64,000 bases of DNA from Solwaraspora sp. WMMD406 (GCF_029626025.1 NZ_JARUBF010000001.1:6108001-6172000), one strand, 5' to 3'. Positions 26,201 through 38,800 are shown, counted from the stretch's first letter. The notes: generated by a model not told the origin, from the sequence alone. A program made the numbers and translations.

Positions 26201-26705
26201 AGTCGACGATCTGCCAGCGGGACGCCTCGGTCAGGAGCCGGGCGGACGGTTCGAACCCGGCGCGCAGGCCGTGTTCGGTGACCACCCGGGCCGCGTACGA
26301 GTGGTAGGTGGCCACCATCGGCTCGCCGGAGAGCGGATCCTCCTCGGTACGGCGGCCTTCCCGGCCGAGTTGCCGGACCAGTTGTCCGAGTCGGATCCGG
26401 ATCCGGTGCGCCAACTCGCCGGCGGCCTTGCGGGTGAAGGTCAGGCCGAGCACCTGCTCCGGGCGTACCTGCCCGTTGGCCACCAGCCAGACCACCCGGG
26501 CCGCCATCGTCTCGGTCTTGCCGGAGCCGGCACCGGCCACGACCAGCAGCGGCTCGACCGGCGCGGCGATGATCGCCGCCTGCTCCGGGGTCGGCGGCGG
26601 CTGCTTCAGCAGCCGGGCCAGTTCGACCGGGGTGTAGCGCGGGCCGGCGTCGGCGCGCCGGCGCGGCGGCGGGGTGACGAACAGCGACTGCTGGGTCATC
26701 GCCAC
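23256..26705 (-). CDS. adnB: AdnB-like helicase-nuclease subunit
   Basis: A 1149-residue protein: UvrD-like motor at the N-terminus (Walker A GAGSGKT near residue 59, VVLLDEYQDTSHAQ, GDPCQSIYGWRGA, HAAKGLEWDVVAVAG, VAITRPRR) and a RecB-family nuclease at the C-terminus (GTAFHAWLEQRFG, then GRMDAVF, VVDWKTGRRP and QLAAYRLAW, giving the H, D, DxK and QxxxY elements). This tandem layout and the paired gene upstream match mycobacterial AdnB, the lead motor of the AdnAB end-resection machine. The ATG start lies 13 bases after adnA. Acting in recombinational repair is inferred from the family. Confidence 0.9.
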   Translation of the reverse strand: MAMTQQSLFVTPPPRRRADAGPRYTPVELARLLKQPPPTPEQAAIIAAPVEPLLVVAGAGSGKTETMAARVVWLVANGQVRPEQVLGLTFTRKAAGELAHRIRIRLGQLVRQLGREGRRTEEDPLSGEPMVATYHSYAARVVTEHGLRAGFEPSARLLTEASRWQIVDFLVRNYDGDMSEVERAPGTVTDAVLALAGELAEHLVTPDDLAAWTGRFFAEVQSHPGRMYADVRRALTIQQIRLRLLPLVRAYQQRKADFEAMDFADQMSRAAQVARDHPAVGDIERERYRVVLLDEYQDTSHAQVVMLRSLFGGGHPVVAVGDPCQSIYGWRGASAGTLDRFVGEFARVDGRPARTLTLTTSWRNRPEILSVANRLSGPLRAAGAKVAALAAAAKVAAPIPGRSAGGLPAATVHCALLGTVLDEAEWVAESMLAAWRGAAGGDPARGDEIPVDARPTSAVLVRVRSQIPAIEAALRARGLPVEVVGLGGLLDTPEVRDVVSTLRVLADPTDGPALLRLLTGARWRIGPRDLVALHRRAKAIAAARRELPRAADGDEPEIAVDGLDEASLVEALADLGPAQLYSAEGYARLRAYGRELALLRQRMDQPLPDLIADVERTTGLDVEVAVRAGTAGSGGDAGLAQGHLDALGDVAARFAGESDTATLSAFLAFLAAAEDEERGLAPGEVDVVEGAVQILTAHAAKGLEWDVVAVAGLTREVWPGPVRGSDHFLYGLGVLPFPLRGDADGLPRLALDEVADQRALARAVTEFGQLWRDHDEREERRLAYVAITRPRRLLLCSGYWWGAGVKRHRGPSVFLREIHDDCLAGAGLVDHWAPEPTAEATNPIDEVTVRADWPADPLGAGRTRIAEAAGLVRRAMDRAVPGPPPTSPGDAEDPVDLPSGDDRPAGDDPEVSGRDQPARRWWREAEILLAEREQLANGVGPVDVPLPEQMSVSQLVALRRDRFALARQLRRPLPARPDPYARRGTAFHAWLEQRFGADRLLDIDELPGAADEDAAPDEALRRLQELFLASEWADRVPVEVEVPFATVVAGVVVRGRMDAVFAGPAGRYDVVDWKTGRRPAGVAESAAAVQLAAYRLAWAELAGVPVALVRAAFHYVGEGVTVRPADLLDHDGLAALIRGLPRLGDPVES

Positions 26706-26718
26706 TCCCGGGGCTGGG

Positions 26719-30306
<3,588 letters not shown>

Positions 30307-30398
30307 TCCGCTATCTCACCATGGTCGTGGGACAGCGGTGCTCATCCGGGGTCACCGAGCGCGCCGGGGACCACGGCCGTCCGATCGGCGGTACGGCC

Positions 30399-30986
30399 TC
30401 AGCCGAGCCGGGCATCGGTCGCGTCGAGCCGGGCTTCGATCGCGTCGAGCCGGGCTTCGATCGTGTCGATGGCCGCCGGCACCGAGTCGGCGACCAGCAG
30501 CAGGTCCCGGGCGCTGTGCCGGACGAACTCGGTGTCGGCCAGCCGGTCCAACCAGTCCAGCAGGCCCTGGTAGAACCCGTCGGCGTTGACCAGGACCACG
30601 GGTTTGCGGTGCATCCCCAGCACCGCCGTGGTCCAGACCTCGAAGAGTTCGTCCAGTGTCCCGAGGCCACCGGGCAGGGTGACGAAGGCGTCGGACTTCT
30701 CGATCATGAGTGTCTTGCGGCTGGCCATGCCGTCGGTGACGACCAACTCGTCGGAGGCGGTGTCGGCCACTTCGAGGTCGACCAGGGGTTGCGGAATCAC
30801 CCCGAGGGTGTACCCACCGCCGGAGCGCGTACCGTCGGCGAGCGCGCCCATCATCCCGACGCATCCGCCGCCGGAGACCAGGGAGTGGCCCCGCGACGCC
30901 AGTTCGTGTCCGGTCGCGGTCGCCAGATCGAGCCACCGCTGATCGAGCGTGCTCGACGAGGCGCAGAAGACGCCTATCGCTGCCAT
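30399..30986 (-). CDS. LOG-family protein (TIGR00730)
   Basis: A 195-residue Rossmann-fold protein. The signatures are VSGGGCVGMMG and PGGLGTLDELFEVWT, the phosphoribohydrolase motif of LOG proteins, with SRKTLMIEKSDAFVTLPGG between. Family members release cytokinin-type bases from nucleoside monophosphates, or act more generally as nucleotide 5'-monophosphate nucleosidases. The C-terminus ends in heptad-like repeats (IEARLDAIEARLDATDARLG) that may form a coiled coil and are encoded by near-duplicated sequence. The gene follows a second LOG paralogue after three bases. Confidence 0.9.
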   Translation of the reverse strand: MAAIGVFCASSSTLDQRWLDLATATGHELASRGHSLVSGGGCVGMMGALADGTRSGGGYTLGVIPQPLVDLEVADTASDELVVTDGMASRKTLMIEKSDAFVTLPGGLGTLDELFEVWTTAVLGMHRKPVVLVNADGFYQGLLDWLDRLADTEFVRHSARDLLLVADSVPAAIDTIEARLDAIEARLDATDARLG

Positions 30987-30989
30987 GGC

Positions 30990-31958
30990 TCAGCCTCCGA
31001 CATTCTCGTCCGCCCCGACGTTCTCGTCCGGTCGATGGTTCTCGGTCGCGCCGTCGGGTGTGTCCCCCGACCCGACCGGGGCTGATGTGTCCCCCGACCC
31101 GTCCGCCTCCGCCGCACGTTCGGCCCGGGTCTGCGCCAAGGCGGTGTCCCGCAGGGCCTCCTGTTCGGCGGCGAGTGCCGCGTCCGCGTCGACGATGTGC
31201 GCGACGGCTTCGGCGACGTCGTCGGTCAGACAGATCAGATCCAGATCGGCGGGACCGATCCTGCCCTGCGCCTGCATCGTGTCCCGGAGCCAGTCGATCA
31301 GCCCGGACCAGTAGGCCACGCCCATCAGCACCACCGGAAACCGGGTGACCTTGCCGGTCTGGACCAGGGTGAGCGACTCGAACAGCTCGTCCATGGTGCC
31401 GAAGCCGCCGGGCAACACGACGAAGGCCTGGGCGTACTTGACGAACATCGTCTTGCGGGCGAAGAAGTACCGGAAATTGATCCCGACGTCGACCCACTCG
31501 TTGATTCCCTGCTCGAACGGCAGCTCGATGCCGAGCCCGACCGAGACACCGCCGGCTTCGGCCGCGCCCCGGTTGGCCGCCTCCATCACGCCCGGACCGC
31601 CACCGGTGATGACCGCGTAACCGGCGGCGGCCAGGGCAGCCCCGAGCCGCTCGGCGAGTTGGCACTCCGGGCTGTCCGGTCCGCTGCGGGCGGAGCCGAA
31701 AACGCTCACCGCCGGCGGAAGGTCGGCCAACGTGTCGAAGCCCTCGACGAACTCCGACAGGATGCGCAACGCCCGCCACGCGTCCTTGGTCTTCCATTCA
31801 CCACGGGTACGGGAATCGAGCAGTCCTTGGTCCGCCGTACCGCGATGAATGGCGTCCCGGCGGAGCGTCACCGCCCCCCGGTGGCGCTCCGGTCCGGGCT
31901 GGTCGGGTTCCGCCGACAGCTGGCCGGGTTCCGCCGGCCGATTGTTCAGTTGCCTCAT
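30990..31958 (-). CDS. LOG-family protein (TIGR00730), longer paralogue
   Basis: A 322-residue protein. The core has VITGGGPGVMEAANRGA and VVLPGGFGTMDELFES, the LOG catalytic signature. The N-terminal 60 residues (with RTRGEWKTKDAWRALRI) and a low-complexity acidic tail flank it, with GSGDT-type repeats near the end. In mycobacteria a LOG protein lies near dapD and dapE, as here. The annotated ATG is only eight bases from the boundary of an IS605-type remnant, so the first residues (MRQLNNRPAEP) may have been changed by the insertion and the true start could be further in. Confidence 0.85.
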   Translation of the reverse strand: MRQLNNRPAEPGQLSAEPDQPGPERHRGAVTLRRDAIHRGTADQGLLDSRTRGEWKTKDAWRALRILSEFVEGFDTLADLPPAVSVFGSARSGPDSPECQLAERLGAALAAAGYAVITGGGPGVMEAANRGAAEAGGVSVGLGIELPFEQGINEWVDVGINFRYFFARKTMFVKYAQAFVVLPGGFGTMDELFESLTLVQTGKVTRFPVVLMGVAYWSGLIDWLRDTMQAQGRIGPADLDLICLTDDVAEAVAHIVDADAALAAEQEALRDTALAQTRAERAAEADGSGDTSAPVGSGDTPDGATENHRPDENVGADENVGG

Positions 31959-31991
31959 CTGGTCAACCTTGACATCCTTCTCGCCCTAAAG

Positions 31992-32640
31992 CTAAAGGAC
32001 GAGGATTCCCTCCACGCTGCGTGTGGAACACGCGGCGTCCGGGTAGGTTACCGCTTCACTGCGCGGTGCCGGGACAAGCCCTGGTCTTACCCGCGCTCGA
32101 CGGTCGTTGAAGTCCGCCTGTCCGGCGGCCTTGATGTTGATGGCGGCGTTGATGTCCCGGTCGTGGTGACTGCCGCACGGGCAGTCCCACTCCCGGACGT
32201 TCAACGCGATCTTCTCGTTGATCCGGCCGCAGTCGGAGCACATCCGGGTGGACGGGAGCCACCGGTCCACCCGGGCGAAGGTGCGCCCGTACCGCTCCGC
32301 CTTGTACTCCAGCATGCGGGTGAAGGCGGCCCAGCCCGCATCGTGCACGGACTTCGCCAGCCGGGTCCGGCCGAGACCAACAACGCACAGGTCCTCGACG
32401 TACACCGCTTGGTTGTCGCGAATGATCGCCGTGGACAGTTTGTGCTGCCAGTCCCGCCGGGTGTCGGCCACCCGCGCATGAGCGCGAGCGACCCGCACGA
32501 TGGCTTTCTCGCGGCGGTTGCTGCCCTTCTGCTTGCGCGCGAGGGCCTGCTGCAACCGTTTGAGTTTGCGGGCCGCCCGGCGCAGAAACCCCGGGGCGGT
32601 GATCTTCGTGCCGTCGGACATGACCGCGAAGTGCCTCAAG
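31992..32640 (-). pseudogene. tnpB: tnpB fragment (RNA-guided nuclease family), 5' truncated
   Basis: Reading from about 32640, the sequence enters TnpB at RHFAVMSDGTKI, just past the first RuvC motif, so the first catalytic aspartate is lost. The remainder is well kept: the helical arginine-rich region (KLKRLQQALARKQKG), the second RuvC motif VYVEDLCVVGL, the zinc ribbon (CSDCG and CPCG) and the third RuvC motif HDRDINAAINI. In-frame sequence continues upstream to an ATG at 32849, but that part is unrelated to TnpB. The stop codon falls inside the element's end hairpin, where the guide RNA scaffold would be encoded in a functional element. Confidence 0.8.
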
Positions 32641-33021
32641 GGCGTCTCCTCGCGCCGCCGCCGGCAGGAGTTCCCCGACCTGGTGCAGCCACTACTACCG
32701 GGCCAACAACTCTGGTCCGGCTCGTACTTCGCCGGTCTGTCGGCGGCGCACCGCTGAGCGTCCCGAGCCAGACGACCCGCGCCGAGCCGGTGATCCTTGC
32801 CGCGGGCGATGAGGAAGCACGACGTCTCGTTGTCGTCCTCGCCCAGCACGACGACGATCGGCTGCTGTCGGCCGTGTAGCAGCCCGAGGAGGAAGTTCCG
32901 GGCGAGGAGCCTCTACTACTCACTCTTCATCAAGCAGTACATCGAGCAGCAGAACCGTCCCGGTCAAGGCACTGCTCGGGCCTGGCGGCCCTCCCAGCGC
33001 GGGCATTCACCCCCGGCCTGA
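32630..33021 (+). pseudogene. tnpA: tnpA (Y1 transposase) C-terminal fragment, frameshifted and interrupted
   Basis: Plus-strand reading gives LKGVSSRRRRQEFPDL and QLWSGSYFAG, the conserved C-terminal part of IS200/IS605 Y1 transposases. One base is then missing, and the next frame reads SVGGAPLSV. After roughly 165 bases of unrelated sequence (about 32764-32927) the family's C-terminal IKQYIEQQNRP resumes. The catalytic HUH and tyrosine region is deleted. The inserted segment has high third-position GC in the minus-strand frame (IVVVLGEDDNETSCFLIARG) but no recognised family. Confidence 0.6.
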
Positions 33022-33030
33022 AGGCCGGAG

Positions 33031-33327
33031 CACTGGCCCGCATTCCGGTAGCGGTCCGGGTCGGGCTGGTGGCGACACTGGTCAGCCGGGTCCAGTGCGG
33101 ACGAAGCCGTGACGTCGACACGATCGGCGACGGTGCCGGCCGAGGGCGCGCGACAGGCGGAGAAGGAGCGCGAGAACGAGCGCGGGTAACGGGTCGGCCG
33201 CAATTCGCGGGGAAGTTAGCCGCAGGTGCAACCAAATCGGGTGCGGGTACGTCTGTGTTGACAGATACTTGGTGCGCCGGGCGGTGGGGAGGACGCCGTC
33301 ACGGCACCTTCGGGGGGAGGAGCAATC
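33031..33327. other. Intergenic region without recognised features
   Basis: About 300 bases between the element remnant and a small gene. A TTGACA at about 33257 may be part of that gene's promoter, but no good -10 partner was found. Confidence 0.3.
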
Positions 33328-33483
33328 ATGATGACACGCAGCGAATTGATGCGGGTTCGGCGGCAGATGCATCGCCGAATCCAAGCCGTGGTGGCCGAAC
33401 GTCGGATGGCCGGGGGGCGGCCCCACTCGACCGAGCCGGTCGCGGACGCCACCACCGATTCAGAGCAGATGCTGGTTGGCTGA
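33328..33483 (+). CDS. Small basic protein of unknown function
   Basis: A 51-residue protein with a strong ribosome site (GGGGGGAGGAG) immediately upstream of the double ATG. The N-terminal half is a basic amphipathic helix (LMRVRRQMHRRIQAVVAERR) and the C-terminal half is acidic/polar. A strong terminator follows 23 bases after the stop, supporting a real transcription unit. No family was recognised. Confidence 0.55.
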   Translation: MMTRSELMRVRRQMHRRIQAVVAERRMAGGRPHSTEPVADATTDSEQMLVG

Positions 33484-33506
33484 TCGGGTGATCAGTTGAT
33501 CGGCGC

Positions 33507-33545
33507 GGTGTACGGCGGAGCCCGGGGGCTCCGCCGTACACCTTT
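33507..33545 (+). terminator. Intrinsic terminator
   Basis: A perfect 16-bp stem (33507-33522 with 33527-33542), four-base loop, followed by TTT. It ends the small basic protein gene and may also serve dapE on the other strand. Confidence 0.85.
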
Positions 33546-33589
33546 CAGTCGGGCACGCCAGTCGGGCCCGCGCCGACGGTGAACGCCGG

Positions 33590-34678
33590 TCAGTCGGGCG
33601 CTCCGGCCAGCCAACGGCGCAGCGTCGCGGTCCCCTGACGGATCTTGTCGATTTCCACGTGTTCGTCGGGCGCGTGGGCCAGGTTGGGATCGCCCGGTCC
33701 GAAGTTGAGCGCGGGAATGCCGAGGGCGGCGAACCGGGCGACGTCGGTCCAGCCGAGCTTGGCGACCGCTGGCCGCGCCACCGCCGCCAGGAATTCCTGA
33801 GCCGGGGCCGAGGTCAGCCCGGGCAGTGCACCGCCGGCGACATCCGCCACGTCGAGGGCGAAGCCGTCGAAGACCTCGCGCACATGCGCCTCGGCCTGCT
33901 TCTCGTCGCGGTCCGGCGCGAACCGGTAGTTCACCTCGACCTCACACCGGTCCGGGATCACGTTGCCGGCCACCCCGCCGTCGATCCGGACCGCGTTGAG
34001 ACCCTCGCGATACTCGCAGCCGTCGATCTTCACGGCACGCGGACGATACTCACCAAGCCGACGCAGCACTTCTCCGGCCGCGTGGATCGCGTTCACTCCC
34101 CGCCACGACCGCGCCGAGTGCGCCCGGCGACCGCTGGTGGTGACCACCGCCCGCATGGTGCCCTGACAGCCCGCTTCGACCACACCGTGGGTCGGCTCCA
34201 GCAGTACGGCGAAGTCGGCCAGCAGCCACTGCGGGTGCGCCTGCGACACCAGCCGCAACCCGTTGTACCGCGAGTCGATCTCCTCGGCCTCGTAGAACAG
34301 ATAGGTGACGTCGTACCTCGGGGCGGCCACGTCGACCGCCAGATGCAGCGCCTGAGCGACCCCCGACTTCATGTCCGACGTACCGCAGCCGTAGATCAGG
34401 TCGCCGACCAGCCGGGACGGGAAATTGTCGGCCAACGGGACGGTGTCCAGATGCCCGGCCAGCACCACCCGCTGCGGCCGGCCCAGCTCGGTGCGCGCCA
34501 TCACGGTGTTGCCGAAACGGGTGGTGGTCAGCCAGGGCACCTCGTCCAGCACCTGCTCGACACAGTCGGCGATGCGCTCCTCGTCGCGCGACACCGACTC
34601 GATGTCCACCAACGCGCGGGTCAACGTCACCGGATCGGCCAACACCTCGGGGCTCAGCGGGTTCACCATGGCTGGCAC
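33590..34678 (-). CDS. dapE: Succinyl-diaminopimelate desuccinylase
   Basis: A 362-residue M20-family zinc hydrolase. The metal-ligand motifs are GHLDTVP near residue 76, GCGTSDMKSG, and the glutamates of FYEAEEID, with CEVEVNYRFAPDRD and NFGPGDPNLAHAPDEHV in the C-terminal part. It removes succinate from N-succinyl-LL-diaminopimelate, the penultimate stage before meso-DAP. It is divergent from dapD (98 bases between starts), and dapC is in the same window. The start may be ATG at 34678 or at 34669. Confidence 0.93.
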   Translation of the reverse strand: MPAMVNPLSPEVLADPVTLTRALVDIESVSRDEERIADCVEQVLDEVPWLTTTRFGNTVMARTELGRPQRVVLAGHLDTVPLADNFPSRLVGDLIYGCGTSDMKSGVAQALHLAVDVAAPRYDVTYLFYEAEEIDSRYNGLRLVSQAHPQWLLADFAVLLEPTHGVVEAGCQGTMRAVVTTSGRRAHSARSWRGVNAIHAAGEVLRRLGEYRPRAVKIDGCEYREGLNAVRIDGGVAGNVIPDRCEVEVNYRFAPDRDEKQAEAHVREVFDGFALDVADVAGGALPGLTSAPAQEFLAAVARPAVAKLGWTDVARFAALGIPALNFGPGDPNLAHAPDEHVEIDKIRQGTATLRRWLAGAPD

Positions 34679-34769
34679 GGTACCGTCTCGACAGGGTCGG
34701 CCCGCCCACCGATGGCCACAATCGCCAGGAGGTCGGCCGGCTCCGACACGTACCCGATCGGGAAGGCGA

Positions 34770-34811
34770 CAGTGCGGTGACGGTTTCGACCAGTGCGGTG
34801 ACGGTTTCGAC
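34770..34811. repeat. 21-bp tandem duplication spanning the dapD start
   Basis: Two perfect 21-base copies (34770-34790 and 34791-34811). Each contains a GTG in the dapD frame, so the start codon itself is duplicated. Confidence 0.9.
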
Positions 34812-35778
34812 GCGGCCCGCGTGGGGCATCGGCCTGGCCACCATCACCGAGCAGGGTCAGGTGCTGGACACCTGGTACCCCGCCGGCCAGCTCGGGCTCG
34901 GCGAACGGCCGGCGCCGGCCGGGGACGGCACGGACGACACGGACAGCACGGACGGGTCGTCCGGTCTGCCGGCGGCGGCACTCGGCCCCCGCGCGCTGCC
35001 CGGACTGCGAACCGAAGCGGTGGTCACCGAGATCGGCTCGCTCGCCGACCCGATCAAGGACACCGCCGACGCGTACCTGCGGCTGCACTTGCTCTCCCAC
35101 CGCCTCGTCCGGCCCAACGAGCTCAACCTCGACGGCATCTTCGGCCAGTTGGCCAACGTGGCCTGGACCTCGGCCGGGCCGTGCCCGCCGGACCGGGTCG
35201 ACGAGCTGCGGATGATCGAACGCGCCGCCGGCCGGCACCTCGCCGTGTACGGGGTCGACAAGTTCCCCCGGATGACCGACTACGTGGTGCCGTCCGGGGT
35301 GCGGATCGCCGACGCCGACCGGGTCCGCCTCGGCGCCCACCTCGCCGCCGGCACCACCGTCATGCACGAAGGGTTCTGCAACTTCAACGCCGGCACCCTC
35401 GGCACCTCCATGGTGGAAGGTCGGATCGTGGCCGGCGTCGTGGTCGGGGACGGCTCCGACGTCGGTGCCGGGGCCTCGATCATGGGTACGCTCTCCGGCG
35501 GCGGTACCGAGAAGATCCGCATCGGGGAGCGCAGCCTGCTCGGTGCCAACGCCGGCATCGGCATCTCGCTCGGCGACGACTGCGTGGTCGAGGCGGGCTG
35601 TTACATCACCGCCGGCGCGAAGGTGACCCTGCCCGACGGCCAGGTGGTCAAGGCCCGGGACCTGTCCGGCGTCGACGGGCTGCTGTTCTGGCGCAACTCG
35701 GTCACCGGGGCGCTGGAGGCCCGTCCCCGCACGGGCGCCGGCATCGCGCTCAACGCCGCCCTGCACGCCAACGACTGA
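34777..35778 (+). CDS. dapD: Tetrahydrodipicolinate N-succinyltransferase
   Basis: A 333-residue acyltransferase of the actinobacterial DapD type: an N-terminal domain, then the left-handed beta-helix built of hexapeptide repeats (VRLGAHLAAGTTVMHEGFCNFNAGTLGTSMVEG, cited as LAAGTTVMHEGFCNFN and GTLGTSMVEGRIVAGVVVG), and a closing helix. It transfers succinyl from succinyl-CoA to tetrahydrodipicolinate, the entry to the succinylase branch. The GTG at 34777 or the duplicated GTG at 34798 could initiate. The first is kept here; its ribosome site GGGAAGG lies about 12 bases upstream. Confidence 0.93.
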   Translation: MTVSTSAVTVSTRPAWGIGLATITEQGQVLDTWYPAGQLGLGERPAPAGDGTDDTDSTDGSSGLPAAALGPRALPGLRTEAVVTEIGSLADPIKDTADAYLRLHLLSHRLVRPNELNLDGIFGQLANVAWTSAGPCPPDRVDELRMIERAAGRHLAVYGVDKFPRMTDYVVPSGVRIADADRVRLGAHLAAGTTVMHEGFCNFNAGTLGTSMVEGRIVAGVVVGDGSDVGAGASIMGTLSGGGTEKIRIGERSLLGANAGIGISLGDDCVVEAGCYITAGAKVTLPDGQVVKARDLSGVDGLLFWRNSVTGALEARPRTGAGIALNAALHAND

Positions 35779-35795
35779 ACCCGCGCGGGTCGTGG

Positions 35796-35827
35796 ACCGC
35801 TCATCAGGGCCGACCCTGATGAGCGGT
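35796..35827. terminator. Terminator between dapD and the S8 protease gene
   Basis: A perfect 14-bp inverted repeat (35796-35809 with 35814-35827) with a four-base loop, between convergent genes. Confidence 0.85.
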
Positions 35828-35864
35828 GCCACGGCCGCGCGGGCATCACCAGCCGGTCACGCGG

Positions 35865-38800
35865 TCAGCGCACCGTGATCCGGTACGCCTGGTGGATCGT
35901 CTGCTCCAGCGTGTTGCCGGCCCGGTCGACGACCGTGGCGCGCAGTGACACGTACCCGTCCTGCTTGGGATGGCGAACTGTGGCGGTCCACCCGGCCTTG
36001 GCCGAGGTGACCTCGGCCCGCTGCCAACTGTCGCCCCCGTCGTAGGAGACCTCGACGGTCGGCTTGCGCACCCCGATGCCGGTCACCCCGGGCTGGTGGG
36101 TGACGGTGAACGGGATATCCACCACCCGGCCCGCCGGGGCGGTGTTGGCCGGGTCCAGCTTCGGCGCGAAGCGCACCGCGAGCACCGGCAGCAGGTCGGT
36201 CCGCTGCCGCGCCACCGGCCCGGACGGAAACGTCCAGATCCCGCTGACCGTGGTCGACAGGTCGCTGACGTCGCGGGTCGCCGACACCTCCAGCCGGTAG
36301 TCGGCGTGTCGCCGGGGCACCTCGAACCACCCGTACCCGGGCTCCTCGGTCTGCCCGACCAGCTTGCCGTCCCGGTAGAGCGCCGTCCGGGCGGTGCTGG
36401 TCAGCGACGTACCCGGGTGGCCGTGTGCGTCGCTGAACATCGGTATGTCGACCGCGATCAGGTTGCCCTGCCGGCTGACCCAGCCGCTCGGCGACGGCGA
36501 CGCCGGGAAGGCCGGACCGTACGGGGCCGCGTTCCAGGTGTCCTGCGTACCTTTGCCCGGCTGGTAGCGCTGCGGCAGTGACACGAGCAGCGCGGTGTAC
36601 TGCGGCCAGTCCTCCCCCTCGACCGGCCGGGAGAACTCGAGGTAGCTGCTCCAGCTCAGCGTCCGGGTGACGTTGTGGTGTTCGACCCGTACCCCGGGCA
36701 ACTCGACCGGTACGACGATCGCCCAGGCACCCGGATCCAGGCCGGTGTGTCCGGGGAAGACGAACCGGTCGGTGCCGCCGCCCGGGTTGGTGCCCCGGAA
36801 CTGGTGCCGTACGGTGGCCAGGTCCCGTGGCCGGTAGGTCCGGGTGAGGCCGGTGGGTAGCCGGTCGGCGAAGAGCTCGCTGAGCCCGTAGAAGTAGGGA
36901 CTGTCGGCGAAACCGCCTTCGTCGTCCGGGCGCAGCCACTGGCTGGCGATCGCGGAGGAGAACTCACCGTCCGGCGGCGGCGTGCCGAACTGCCCGGTGG
37001 TGAGTCCGTCGAAGCTCTCGGTCAGCAGACCGACGCCGGCTCCGCCGTTGTCGCGTTCGAACCGCAGGCTGACGTCCACCAGCGCGGTCCGGGCCGTCTC
37101 CTCGGGGATGCTCATCCGCACCGGTTTGCCGGCACGGGCGTCGAAGGTGACGGTCGCGTCGGCGTCGAGCCGGAAATTGGGTTCCGCCAGTACGGCGGTC
37201 TGCCATTCCCGCTCGCCGACCAGTCGTTCGACGACGCTGGTGAGTCCGTACCGGCCGGCCGGCAGCCGGAGGGTCACCTCGCCGTCCGGGTCGTCGCTCC
37301 AGGGCATCGCGTCCACCGGCTGGTCGAGACCGATGGCGAGGGTCCAGTAGCCGGTGGTCGGCGCGCCGGTCTGGTCGAGGTGACGCAACGTGACCTGATA
37401 GCTCTCCACCTCCTTGTGGATCCCGAACGGGGTGACCACGTCGACGTCGCCACCGGTCGCCACCAGATGCCCGGAGTACACGCCGTCCGGTCCTTCGACA
37501 CTGGTGTCGGTGGTCACCGTCACGTCGGCGGTGCCGCCGGCCGGGACGGTCACCTCGGTGGCGTCGTGGGTGAACATGCCGGGCGGGGCGGGCGCACCGG
37601 TCGGGTCGACGGCCCCGAGCGACAGCGTCAGCGTCAGCGGTTCGGTGCCGCTGTTGCGGTAGGTGACCGTCTTGGCCACCGGCTCGTCGTCGTGGTGTGG
37701 CCAGGCGCTGCGCCCGAACGAGACGCTGGCCGGCTGGGTGGTCACCGGCTGGGTGACGGCTCGGGCCACGTCGACCCGGCCGGCACCCTGCTGGTACGCG
37801 GTGGCCCCGGCGGACGGTGCGGCCGACGCCATCAGCGCCGCCTTGAGCTGGCCGGCCGCCCAGTCGGGTCGCCGCTGGGCGAGCAGCGCCGCGGCGGCGG
37901 CCACGTGCGGCGTCGACATCGACGTGCCGGAAGCGGCGACGTAGTGTTCGCCGACCGGCTCGTCGAGCGTGGTGCCGGCGGCGCGGGCGGCGACGATCCC
38001 GACGCCGGGCGCGGTCAGGTCCGGCTTGACCGCGTCGTCGCCGGTGCGCGGGCCTCGGCTGGAGAAGTCGGCCAGGGTGTCGTCGCGGTCCACCGCGCCG
38101 ACGGTCAGGGCGGCGTCGGCGCTGCCCGGTGAGGCGACGGTCCGCTCCTGGCCGGAGTTGCCGGCGGCGATCACGAACAGCGCTCCGGTCCGCGCGGTCA
38201 GGGTCTCGACCGCCTGCTCCAGCGGGTCGATCTCCGGCGAGTCCCAGCCGCCGAGGCTGAGGTTGATCACGCTGGCGTCCTGCCGCTCGGCCGCCCAGTG
38301 CATCCCGGCCAGGATCGCCGACTCGGTGCACCACGACGATTCGCAGACCTTGCCGGAGATCAAGGTGGCGTCCGGTGCCACGCCACGGTTGGCTCCGCCG
38401 GAGGCCGCACCGCTGCCGGCGATGATCGAGGCGACGTGGGTGCCGTGCCCGACCAGGTCGGCCGGATCGGGATCGTCGGTGAAGTTCCGCGACCGCGCCA
38501 CCGTGCCGACGAGGTCGGGATGGGTGGCGTCGATCCCGCTGTCGAGGACGGCCACGGTCACGCCGGCACCGGTCAGACCGGCGGCGTGCGCCGCCGGGGC
38601 ACCGATCTGCGCGGCGCTGCGGTCGAGCAGCAGTCGCCGTTTGCCGTCCAGCCAGATGCGGTACGGCCTGCGGGTCGGGCCCTCGGTGGCGGTAGCCGCG
38701 TTGGTCAGCCCGGCCCAGAACCTGGCGGCGGTCGCTTTGCCGGCGCGGGCCGCCGCGCCGTCGATCGCCGCGAGTTCCTGGGTGATCCGCAGGCCGGCGG

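Larger units (their letters stand above)
31966..33030. mobile_element. Remnant of a divergent IS200/IS605-type element
   Basis: The left boundary carries the hairpin typical of the tnpB-proximal end (CGCCCT...AGGACG, 31982-32001), bordered by GGATGTCAAG on the minus strand. The right boundary carries the hairpin CCGGCCTGAAGGCCGG (33013-33028). Between them are a 3' fragment of tnpB (minus) and a 3' fragment of tnpA (plus), joined back to back with the 5' parts of both genes missing. Ends are kept while both enzymes are broken, so the element would be non-autonomous. Boundaries are approximate. Confidence 0.7.
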
